From: Cytophagales bacterium
GTDB lineage: Bacteria > Bacteroidota > Bacteroidia > Cytophagales > Bernardetiaceae
DNA: 64,000 nt
Direction: 5' to 3'
Assembly: GCA_004293815.1 (NCBI GenBank)
Contig: RDZD01000026.1
Span: 1-64,000, forward strand
Positions 24,902 through 33,194 of this stretch are shown here, piece by piece (within the stretch, counting starts at the first letter, position 1; the number at the start of each line of letters is the position of its first letter). Below the pieces are notes generated by a model that saw only the letters and a program-made list of their open reading frames with translations, ran no database searches and had not been told where the DNA came from. Both the position numbers and the translations under genes were made by a program.

Positions 24902-27433
24902 ATGAAGTTCAAGTATCTTTTCTGTATTTTGTTGATAACCAAAACAAGTTTGCTTTCAGCGAACGTAGATATCAAACACATCAAGTTAGATTTGAAATTT
25001 GACTGGTCTAAAAGCATAGCTCATGCCACAGCAGAAATTACATTAAGTCCTCAAAGTGAGTCAAAACAAATTGATTTAGATGCAGGAAACTTACGCATTG
25101 AGTCTGTTGCGCTCAATAATAGAGAGCTGGAGTTTAAATATGACGGCGGTGATGCGGATAAAAATCTCCATATCATCTTGGATAGAAAATACTTGTCCAA
25201 AGAAACTCTTAAGTTATTGATAACATACAGCACGCAGCATGTCAATCATTCCGACCCTAACGCTATTGGAGGAAGCCTAGGCAAAGGACTTAGATTTATG
25301 CAACCCACAAGTACTACACCCACCAAACGCCAACAGATATGGAGCAGTGGTGAGCCTAATGGCAATAAATATTGGTTTCCTTGCAATGAGGAACTTTCTG
25401 ATATACACACCACAGAAATAATAGGTACTGTAGATAAACCATTGACAATCCTAAGTAATGGCAGTTTGATAAGCATCAAGGAAAACGATAATGGGAGCAG
25501 AACCTTTCATTATAAATCATCAAGCCCATTCCCTTCTTATCTAGCCTCTATTGTGGTGGGCGAATATCAGGCCATTGTCCAAAAAACCAAAAACACAGAT
25601 ATTTATACCTATGGTTATCCTGATGAGAAAGAATCTGTGGGAGCAAGCGTGGAATTATTGCCAGAAATGATGCGCTTTATTGAAAATAAAACAGGCTATG
25701 CTTTTCCGTATCCTATTTATAACCAAGTGGTTGTACAGGATTATCCTTATCCTGGTTTGGTGGGTCAACACAATGCTGTGATACTATCCGATAACTATAT
25801 TGACGACTATGGAGTACACAAAGATTTTAAATATTTATGGGACGGCGTAGCTGTACAAGGATTGGCTAGCCAGTGGTTTGGCAATTTGTTGATGCCCAAA
25901 TCATGGAACGACATTTGGCTAAATAATGCTTTTGCTGAGTACTTTGCTGGGCTTTTCACAATCCAAAGCAATGATATAGCAGAATATTTACTGTGGTACT
26001 ATTATCCTTGGGAAAAATCTATTGTATCCAACGACTGGCAAAGCAATGTCAAATATCCAGTAGTTCCCACAGACTTCAAAAATATACCTTTGTACAACTC
26101 CAACAATGCCAACAAATTTCGCGGAGCCTTAATAATGAGAATGTTGCAGCAAGAACTCGGCGAAGATAAATGGTGGAAGGCCATAAAACATTACGTTAAA
26201 ACGAACGCAGGAAAACACGTTACAACCAGAGATTTTCAAAATGCTATTGAAAAAGTATCAGGTCAATCCTATGAATGGTTTTTTGATCAGTGGATTTATA
26301 AAATTGGCATGCCAGATTTACAAGTTATTAGGAACTATGATCCTACTAAAAAAGCACTTCAATTAACCATAAAACAAAATCAAAGCCCCAATAACAATAC
26401 TCCTTATAAACAAGTAAACTACTTTAGAGGAAAAATTGCCATAGAAATAGATGGTTCTTTGGAATACATTGAGCTAAAACCGCAAGCAGAAACAATAACT
26501 GTCTTCCATCGCGATACCGAACCTGGCTATGTCCATTTCAATGTCCATGAAAATTTCTTGTGCCACTATTCATTTGAGAAGTCTGACAATGAATACAAAA
26601 CTCAATTAAAAAAATCTAAAGACGTAGCAGCCCAAAAACTAGCCATAGATTATTTAGCAGCCGTGGCCTCAGACAGCACAACCGCTTCAGCAGAAAAAAA
26701 CCATATAGAAACTCTTTTGATAGACGAAATCAATTCAAACAAATATTGGAGGTACAGACTTTATGCCTTAAATACTTTGCAAGCCATGCAAACCAAGCCT
26801 TACAAGGCATCATTCAAAGATTTGCTAATAAAAATCATTCATCAGGAGCAATCTTGGATAAAAAGCTCTGCTATATTCATGCTTGGCAACACCACTGACC
26901 CACAGTATTTTGACCTATACAAGTCAGCACTAACCGATACCAGCGACAGAGTTATCAACGCAGCGGCCATAGCTATTGGCAAAACCAAAGATAGTAGAGC
27001 ATATAATCTGCTAATCAACAAGGAAAATCAACCATCTTGGAAAAATCAAAATAGGATTAGCGCACTAAACGGTTTGCAACAACTGGGCGACGCAAGAGCT
27101 GTAGACTATGCGCTACAGTGCATCAAAGACAATCTTTCTCCCAGATGGTATTTGGCTACACCCACATGGGACTATCCATTTGCTGCTGTCAACACTCTGG
27201 TAAGTTTAGGCAAGGGCGATTTAGCCTATCCAATTTTAAAAGACCGCTTGACAAAATCATTACTTGATAATGATATAAACGATATTTTCCAAAACCTACA
27301 ACTCATTGATTTATTGAGCGATAAAAGAGCTACAGAAATATATCAAATGCTCAAAGAGCACTTCAAGTACAATGCGGTAATCTTAGAAGCTATAAACAAT
27401 TATGAAAAAAATTATCTAGAAGGTTTGAAATGA
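24902..27433 (+). CDS. M1 aminopeptidase-like protein, active site lost
   Basis: 843 residues: signal peptide 1-20, M1 N-terminal beta domain, thermolysin-like domain about 210-460 and C-terminal HEAT-like helices about 570-843. The fold is clear from QWFGNLLMPKSWNDIWLN and YEWFFDQWIYKIGMPDLQV, yet the catalytic HExxH reads Q319-G-L-A-S323 and the third ligand Glu is N342 (LNNAF instead of LNEGF). The exopeptidase GxMEN motif reads GLVGQHN. All three zinc ligands and the general base are therefore missing while the frame is open and the surrounding sequence conserved. I infer a non-peptidase role such as peptide or protein binding in the periplasm. It heads an operon: the next start codon overlaps its stop (ATGA). 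Confidence 0.85.
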   Translation: MKFKYLFCILLITKTSLLSANVDIKHIKLDLKFDWSKSIAHATAEITLSPQSESKQIDLDAGNLRIESVALNNRELEFKYDGGDADKNLHIILDRKYLSKETLKLLITYSTQHVNHSDPNAIGGSLGKGLRFMQPTSTTPTKRQQIWSSGEPNGNKYWFPCNEELSDIHTTEIIGTVDKPLTILSNGSLISIKENDNGSRTFHYKSSSPFPSYLASIVVGEYQAIVQKTKNTDIYTYGYPDEKESVGASVELLPEMMRFIENKTGYAFPYPIYNQVVVQDYPYPGLVGQHNAVILSDNYIDDYGVHKDFKYLWDGVAVQGLASQWFGNLLMPKSWNDIWLNNAFAEYFAGLFTIQSNDIAEYLLWYYYPWEKSIVSNDWQSNVKYPVVPTDFKNIPLYNSNNANKFRGALIMRMLQQELGEDKWWKAIKHYVKTNAGKHVTTRDFQNAIEKVSGQSYEWFFDQWIYKIGMPDLQVIRNYDPTKKALQLTIKQNQSPNNNTPYKQVNYFRGKIAIEIDGSLEYIELKPQAETITVFHRDTEPGYVHFNVHENFLCHYSFEKSDNEYKTQLKKSKDVAAQKLAIDYLAAVASDSTTASAEKNHIETLLIDEINSNKYWRYRLYALNTLQAMQTKPYKASFKDLLIKIIHQEQSWIKSSAIFMLGNTTDPQYFDLYKSALTDTSDRVINAAAIAIGKTKDSRAYNLLINKENQPSWKNQNRISALNGLQQLGDARAVDYALQCIKDNLSPRWYLATPTWDYPFAAVNTLVSLGKGDLAYPILKDRLTKSLLDNDINDIFQNLQLIDLLSDKRATEIYQMLKEHFKYNAVILEAINNYEKNYLEGLK

Positions 27434-27900
27434 CAAAACAACTGCCTCAATACCAAACGCGCCCCATTCGCTTTGTAGAAATACATGACATCATGGGCTG
27501 GAAAATCAAAATATATAGCATTTCCATTTACCAAGAGTTCATCTCCGAGACCAATCTGCTAGATGTCAAAGGCCAATTACCAGAATGGCTTAAAAACGCT
27601 GAGACATGTGCGTATGACAAACATCATCACGCCACACTCATCATCCATGAGTGGAGCGGCGGATGTTATGGAATCATCAATTGGTGGGTAGATGCCAATA
27701 TGCTGCAAAACTTTGTGTATTTGAGAAAACACCAAGAAACAGAATTTCAACTATTTTCTCACCATGGTATTTGTACTTGTGTGTGGGAAATGGCTGTGTG
27801 GTGGCACGAACGCAACGCATGGGTAAAACACGTTTTGCAAAAACATGAAGCCCCACACTTTGAAGCTTACCTAAAAGACCAACTCAATACAGATATATGA
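27430..27900 (+). CDS. Conserved small protein, unknown function
   Basis: 156 residues with no signal peptide. Striking features are several His/Trp/Cys motifs: KHHHATLIIHEW near 60, GIINWWVDANMLQ near 78, HHGICTCVWEMAVWWHERNAW near 110. I recall similar proteins of about 150 residues with the pattern WWVD and CVWEL followed by RxAW in other bacteria, but know no function; this recollection is unverified. Its ATG overlaps the stop of the M1-like gene and its stop overlaps the ATG of the acetyltransferase gene (ATGA both times), so translation of the three is coupled. Confidence 0.75.
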   Translation: MTKQLPQYQTRPIRFVEIHDIMGWKIKIYSISIYQEFISETNLLDVKGQLPEWLKNAETCAYDKHHHATLIIHEWSGGCYGIINWWVDANMLQNFVYLRKHQETEFQLFSHHGICTCVWEMAVWWHERNAWVKHVLQKHEAPHFEAYLKDQLNTDI

Positions 27901-28349
27901 CAACTAACCAAACTCGAAGAGCAAGAACAGAAGATGTGCCCAACTTGGCCACAGTTTTTGACCAATACCGAGTCTTTTACCGCAAAGCGAGTGACGTAAC
28001 AGGAGCTGTCTCTTTTCTGGCACAACGACTAAGCAGATCAGAATCCGTTATTTTCCTTAGCGAAACCCAAGATAAAATTACTGGATTTGCTCAGTTATAC
28101 CCTTTGTTTTCATCAACCAGAATGCAGTCTTTGTGGCTACTGAACGATCTTTTTGTAGTGCCAGACTTGAGAGGTATGGGAATTAGCAAAGCTCTGATTG
28201 AAGCCAGTAAAACACATGCCACACAAACTGGTGCCTGTGGGCTATGCTTAGAAACAGAAAAGAAAAATACCATTGCCAACCAACTCTACTTAGCCACCAA
28301 CTGGGAGCTAAATCAAGACTACAACTACTACTTTTTTAACCTCAAATAA
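27897..28349 (+). CDS. GNAT family N-acetyltransferase
   Basis: 150 residues, the usual single-domain length. The acetyl-CoA binding motif A is LNDLFVVPDLRGMGISKALIEAS (about 80-103), where R-G-x-G-I-S/A forms the pyrophosphate loop. The last strand (LYLATNWELNQDYNYYFF) fits motif B. It transfers an acetyl group from CoA to an amine; the acceptor is unknown. Translationally coupled to the small protein upstream, and 11 bases from the DinB-like gene downstream. Confidence 0.88.
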   Translation: MTTNQTRRARTEDVPNLATVFDQYRVFYRKASDVTGAVSFLAQRLSRSESVIFLSETQDKITGFAQLYPLFSSTRMQSLWLLNDLFVVPDLRGMGISKALIEASKTHATQTGACGLCLETEKKNTIANQLYLATNWELNQDYNYYFFNLK

Positions 28350-28360
28350 CATTGATCACA

Positions 28361-28906
28361 ATGAAAAAATCAGACATCCAAATCATGCCTGAATACTTTG
28401 ACAGGTATATCCTCTTAACAGATGACCATTTGAGTGTAGTAGAAGCTCTAGAATTGAGTCTAAAGGAGCTAAATGAAGCACCTTTGGACAAATGGAGAGC
28501 TTTAGGAGACACCGTGTACGCTGAAGGAAAATGGACCGTGCGCGATATCCTGCAACACTGCCTTGATACTGAGCGCGTCTTTGTATATCGTATTCTTGCC
28601 ATTGCAAGAGGCGATCAACAAAAAATGACTCCTTACGATGAAAATGAATTTGCAAAAAATGCTCTAGCCAACCGCAGACCTTTAGATGAAATTCTTGAGG
28701 AAATGAAACTCGTCAGAAGGGCTACCATCATGCTCTTTAAGTCTTTTACCGAAACTATGCTGATGCAAAACGGGCATGGCTACAACGGCATGAAATACGG
28801 CCCACTAGCACTCGGTTTTATGTTGGCAGGACACCAACGTTGGCATCTGAAGATTTTAGAGGAAAGATACTACGCTTGTCTGCCGAAAGACTTTGAAGAA
28901 TCCTGA
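28361..28906 (+). CDS. DinB-like (DinB_2) putative metal-dependent protein
   Basis: 181 residues from the ATG at 28361; the frame extends nine bases further up only to a TTG. The four-helix DinB/YfiT fold is indicated by WTVRDILQHCLDTERVFVYRIL (first metal His near 65) and the C-terminal LAGHQRWHLKILEERY (two His near 163-167), the usual His triad. Members include thiol-dependent transferases and hydrolases for bacillithiol or mycothiol; the activity here is open. Last gene of the M1-like, small protein, GNAT, DinB operon; it converges with the large envelope gene 26 bases on. Confidence 0.85.
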   Translation: MKKSDIQIMPEYFDRYILLTDDHLSVVEALELSLKELNEAPLDKWRALGDTVYAEGKWTVRDILQHCLDTERVFVYRILAIARGDQQKMTPYDENEFAKNALANRRPLDEILEEMKLVRRATIMLFKSFTETMLMQNGHGYNGMKYGPLALGFMLAGHQRWHLKILEERYYACLPKDFEES

Positions 28907-28932
28907 CTTTTCAAACGCCTGGAAACCTTTGC

Positions 28933-31900
28933 CTAAAAATCATAGCCAATACTCAGATGATAACGTTCTCTCATAATGACATCGTCTTCTAGACCCCACG
29001 CAATATCAAACTTTGTAAAATAGTTCAGAATACGGCTTCTTAAACCTAAGCCATATCCTACCAAAAAAGGATCTTTGAAGTTAGATACCTTTGCAAAGAA
29101 AGGGTTGCCCCTTTGACCGCCTATTTCCACTGTATTAAGGGCATTGGCGCGGTTGAAGGGGCTTACGCCAGTCCAAGCTGAGCCAGCATCTACAAAAGCA
29201 GCCACTTGCAGGTTCTTAGCAAATTTACTTTTGACGGTGCGCCTATAAAACTCGGGGAGTACCGTCATTCTTAGTTCGGTATTGAACTGTACGAAGCTGT
29301 TACCATTGAGCTTGTTCCAATTAAAACCACGCAAGGGCATAGGATAGCGAACAAACAATAAATCAGAAAGGTCAACCTTATAGGCTTCGGGATCCTCCAC
29401 ATCTAAATAAAGCGGGTCTGTTTCCGCATTTTTATTTTCGCTATCGTCGCCGCCAAACAGCCAGTTGTTGAGTCCGCCTATTCTATAGGATTTACTGCTG
29501 CTGCCTGCCCCAAAGAACTTACCCAAACTCAAACGACCCACCCACATCAAATTAGGGGTGATTTGCACATATTGACGAGCATCCAAATTGATGTTGCCAA
29601 AAGATTTTTTCTTAGCATCTAGTGCAAAAAAATTGTCCCAAGACATCTTTACTTGCGTTCCGCTTCGCATGTTGGGACCGGTTTCACGAGCGTTATCCAA
29701 AACAAACTCTGTGCTGAAACCTGCATAGCTGACGTGTGCAGACCTAAAAGACTGAATAAACTGGGTGAGGTTGCTGGTAGGAACAAAACGTGTTTGCGCA
29801 CCAAACACACTGGCAGAAATACGCGAAGAGGTACTAAAAGGATAAGAAGCAGTAGCCGTCAGTTTATTTAAAGAATAACGCTGCTCAAAGAGCAAGGCTT
29901 CTTTAACAAGTGCCTGCCTGTCTAACCGAAGCTTGAAGTCTGTACGCTTTTTTAGGTATTGGTATTGCACATAAATAACACCGTCTCTAAAGGTATTGAG
30001 TCCCAAATTGAACGCGCCCGCATCGAGTTTATGGTGTTCTAGCGCGTCTGTAAGACCTGTTTCTATAAAAAAGCCAAACTTCCGCAGAGGGTCATAAGCA
30101 AATGAAAAAGTAGTTTGATCTACAAAAAATAGACTTTCATAACCTGATTCGCTCTGTCCATTTTTACGCTTTTTGTTTCTGCTATCAAACGTGTCAAACT
30201 GATAAATTTCGTCGCTGTTTGAGTCTGTTTTGAGACTATCTTTAGAACTCTTCTTCTCGCCAGACTTACTAGCCTCTTCCTGTAAAAATTTGACTATCTG
30301 AACATTGTATTGGTCTATGATAACTTGTCGAGCTGTTTTGTTCGACATATTTGTAGCCGAAAAGGTATAATTTTTAAAATAAAAAATGGTCTTATCGGCC
30401 TGGTTGGCGGTCATAATCAACAAATGACCATTCTGATAATCAAAAGCCTCCACATCGGTGATAAAATTTGTAAGCGGCTCTATGAGTTGATTATCACCAA
30501 CAGCACGATAAATTTGTTTGATTCCGCGGGGGCTACCCACAAACAGAAGATCTTTTTTGTAACAAAGTGGCTTATCATTTTGAGCCAAATCGTTGGTAAT
30601 AGATTTTAAATCGTTGCCTTTCAGGCGATAGATGTTCTGATACGGAAAAACATAGTTATTCAGCTTTGATATTTGCCCCAAATTGCTCAAAGCTTCAGCG
30701 GGTTTGTTGCTGCTAAAAATGATGTCGTTGCCATCAAAACATGGACTAAACTCATCATAGCCATCATCTGTATGCTGCTTAAGCTGTTTAGATTTAAGAT
30801 TATAAGAATAAATATCGGTTTGATTTTTCTTAGAGGCACTCAGCACTAAGGTTTGCTTATCGGCTGATATGTTCATTTGGTTTACCACCTCAAAAAAATT
30901 GAAGCTAGTGGGTTTTTCTTGTTTTTTTACACCCAGCACAACCTTTTGAATTTGATAAACGCCCTTTTCCAGACCCAGCACCAGCAGTTCTTGGTCTGAA
31001 AGCCATGAAAAAAGAGTTTGGTTAGGTATGCTTTTCTGGTTAAAAATAACATATCCCCCCTGATATACTTTTTTAACTTTGCCGTTGGGCATTTTTTTTA
31101 CAAAAATTTCCGAAATACCATTCTTATTTTTCACAAACGCCATGTTCTCACCATTAGGCGAGAGAGCTATCTGACTCACGCGCTCATCGGCCTTGATAGC
31201 CCCTACCACAGGTATACCGTTGGGAATAAGCATCCCTTTTTGTACATCTTGCAGCTGCTGCGCATAAAAATCTCGACAATCGGACATGATCTGACCAAAA
31301 CCCATACGGAGCGTGCCCTGAAACGCGCTGCGTTCGTTACGCACCATACGCGTCAGGTTGAGAATATTGCTAAAATTATCTATGCCATATCTCTGTATAA
31401 CAAAGTTCCAAATAGCTTGACCTATGAGCTTGGCGTTATTGGCCTTGTAACCGTCTGGCTTCAGAAAGCTTTTGTTCGAACAGTTGGCTCGTGCAAAGTT
31501 ATCGGTTTCTAGCGTCCAGCCATCTGCAATATAGGCCGCAGCTCCCGCTATGAACCAGTCGGGAAGGTTCAACAAATAGCCGCTTCGTAAAATATCTTTG
31601 ATGTTGCGCCCATACATCATTTCTAACAGCACCACATGAGCTATTTCATTGGAGAGTTCCCTTTTAAACGCTTCAAAAGAACCTTGAAAAGCAATTTCTA
31701 CCAAAGATTCATTGTAGTTAGAGCGACCGCTTTGTTTAAAACTTTGTGTATTGATACCAATATTGCTTTGTAGAAGGTCTTGGGGGGAGTTGTATAGAAA
31801 AACCTGAATTCTGGAATAAGGCGCGTAGCCAAGTAAGCTAGAGATTCTTTTTAGTTCTTTTTCAGACCATTCTTGAGCCTGCTCTAATAAACTGGCATTC

Positions 31901-32139
31901 TCGGGCGAATAATAAAATTCAAAATTGTCGGTGGTTTGGCTTTTCCATTCAAAGTCTTTGTGCTGCAAACGATTTTTACCAAACCGAATTTCGTGCATCG
32001 GAAACTCCTGTGCTACAAGCCCTCCCGAGTTTATCCAAAGCCCTAGAATAAGACCGAGTGAACAAAAAAACTTTGTTTTATAGAGCATAAGAAAACAAAA
32101 CCTAGTAAACTTTTTCTGACGTTTTTTAACCAAAGCCAT
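28933..32139 (-). CDS. Large envelope protein: degenerate peptidase-MA, TolB-like propeller, beta-barrel tail
   Basis: 1068 residues. Signal peptide (ending GLVAQE; the ATG at 32088 gives a more normal one than 32139), a gluzincin (peptidase MA)-like domain about 50-260, a WD40/PD40 TolB-like propeller about 310-610 with a Ser/Lys-rich linker to about 700, and a C-terminal part of about 350 residues rich in alternating strands ending IGYDF, like an outer-membrane beta-barrel (BamA/surface antigen type). In the peptidase part the HExxH reads SNEIAH and the later WFxEG reads WFIAG, so first His and third-ligand Glu are gone. Last of the ppk1-transglycosylase-envelope series on this strand. Function unknown. 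Confidence 0.7.
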   Translation of the reverse strand: MALVKKRQKKFTRFCFLMLYKTKFFCSLGLILGLWINSGGLVAQEFPMHEIRFGKNRLQHKDFEWKSQTTDNFEFYYSPENASLLEQAQEWSEKELKRISSLLGYAPYSRIQVFLYNSPQDLLQSNIGINTQSFKQSGRSNYNESLVEIAFQGSFEAFKRELSNEIAHVVLLEMMYGRNIKDILRSGYLLNLPDWFIAGAAAYIADGWTLETDNFARANCSNKSFLKPDGYKANNAKLIGQAIWNFVIQRYGIDNFSNILNLTRMVRNERSAFQGTLRMGFGQIMSDCRDFYAQQLQDVQKGMLIPNGIPVVGAIKADERVSQIALSPNGENMAFVKNKNGISEIFVKKMPNGKVKKVYQGGYVIFNQKSIPNQTLFSWLSDQELLVLGLEKGVYQIQKVVLGVKKQEKPTSFNFFEVVNQMNISADKQTLVLSASKKNQTDIYSYNLKSKQLKQHTDDGYDEFSPCFDGNDIIFSSNKPAEALSNLGQISKLNNYVFPYQNIYRLKGNDLKSITNDLAQNDKPLCYKKDLLFVGSPRGIKQIYRAVGDNQLIEPLTNFITDVEAFDYQNGHLLIMTANQADKTIFYFKNYTFSATNMSNKTARQVIIDQYNVQIVKFLQEEASKSGEKKSSKDSLKTDSNSDEIYQFDTFDSRNKKRKNGQSESGYESLFFVDQTTFSFAYDPLRKFGFFIETGLTDALEHHKLDAGAFNLGLNTFRDGVIYVQYQYLKKRTDFKLRLDRQALVKEALLFEQRYSLNKLTATASYPFSTSSRISASVFGAQTRFVPTSNLTQFIQSFRSAHVSYAGFSTEFVLDNARETGPNMRSGTQVKMSWDNFFALDAKKKSFGNINLDARQYVQITPNLMWVGRLSLGKFFGAGSSSKSYRIGGLNNWLFGGDDSENKNAETDPLYLDVEDPEAYKVDLSDLLFVRYPMPLRGFNWNKLNGNSFVQFNTELRMTVLPEFYRRTVKSKFAKNLQVAAFVDAGSAWTGVSPFNRANALNTVEIGGQRGNPFFAKVSNFKDPFLVGYGLGLRSRILNYFTKFDIAWGLEDDVIMRERYHLSIGYDF

Positions 32140-32257
32140 GACCTGACTTTAATATTTATAACGTTTTTATGGAATAAAAGTTAGAAAATAACCTTGCAGA
32201 TACAAATGTTTCAAGACTTGCCTTTCTAACTAGCTTCATCTTGTTTGAAACCAGTTT

Positions 32258-33142
32258 TTATTTGGCTGGAATCTTAAAAACATAGGTCTTGCCTTTAGGT
32301 ACATCAAAAGAATAGTCCCCACCCTCAAGCCAAGGATTGTAATACTTCAAAATTTTATAGTTGATACCGTGCTGTTTAGCAAAGTCGGCCAAGCTCGGTA
32401 TGGTTTCGCTTACACTCACCTCTGTGTAGCGAAATGGTGGCAATTTATCAGCTTCTTGTATGATAAAACCATAACGAGCAGGGTTTTCAAAAATGAGTTT
32501 GAGAGCCAAAACCCTAAATATGTAGTGCTTGGTTTCTGGATTTAGATAAAGGTCGTAGTAGGAGCTGACCTTTTGGCCATCTAGCGCGCGCTGAAGGCCG
32601 TTCATGCCTCGATTATAAGATGCAGCAGCACTTGTCCAATTGCCAAATTTCTTATGAGCTTGGTTAAAATACTTGCAAACAGCTCTAGTGGTGAGAATAG
32701 GGTCGCGGCGTTGGTCTAGTTCGTCGGTTATCTCAAGCCCCATCTCTAAGGCCGTTTCTTTCATGAATTGCCAAATGCCTAACGCGCCTTTACTGGATTC
32801 CACATAATGGTTGAGATCGCTTTCGCAGGCTGCTACATAAAACATATCATCAGGCACATTGGCCTCGCGTAGCCCCCTAACGAGGGGTTCTCGCCATCGT
32901 CCCTCAAGCTTGAGTAGCCAGAGCATGCGGGCGTGTCGATAAGTATTCAAAAGAAGTTCATAATCAAGCCTTTCTCTAATATCTGGATCTTCTAAAGGCA
33001 CTCGCTCACCACAAAAATAGAGGGTGTCGGGAATATACACCGAGGTCACCTTTTGCGGTGCGGGATCGTGCATCTGCGCGTAGGCAGTATTGACAAATAG
33101 CCAGAATAGCAAAACTGGCCAAAGTTTTAGAATTGGGTTCAT
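32258..33142 (-). CDS. Lytic transglycosylase (SLT domain, MltD-like)
   Basis: 294 residues from the ATG at 33142 (MNPILKLW); the longer frame starts at TTG. Signal peptide to about 23 (NTAYAQ), then an SLT/GH23 domain about 85-230 with the catalytic Glu in AACESDLNHYVESSKGALG, the family GIWQFM motif and AAASYNRGMNGL. A LysM-like C-terminal stretch (SLADFAKQHGINYKILKYYNPWL) should bind peptidoglycan. It cleaves the glycan strand to leave 1,6-anhydromuramic ends in the periplasm. 52 bases downstream of ppk1 on the same strand. Confidence 0.93.
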   Translation of the reverse strand: MNPILKLWPVLLFWLFVNTAYAQMHDPAPQKVTSVYIPDTLYFCGERVPLEDPDIRERLDYELLLNTYRHARMLWLLKLEGRWREPLVRGLREANVPDDMFYVAACESDLNHYVESSKGALGIWQFMKETALEMGLEITDELDQRRDPILTTRAVCKYFNQAHKKFGNWTSAAASYNRGMNGLQRALDGQKVSSYYDLYLNPETKHYIFRVLALKLIFENPARYGFIIQEADKLPPFRYTEVSVSETIPSLADFAKQHGINYKILKYYNPWLEGGDYSFDVPKGKTYVFKIPAK

Positions 33143-33194
33143 AGAAAACAAATTTTGAAGCCGCTCTGTAATGATTTGGCAAAGCTAAGTTTTT

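Noticed and set aside
31018-31512. 164-codon plus-strand frame inside the large envelope gene
   Set aside because: Antisense to a continuous 1068-codon gene; no domain or start context.
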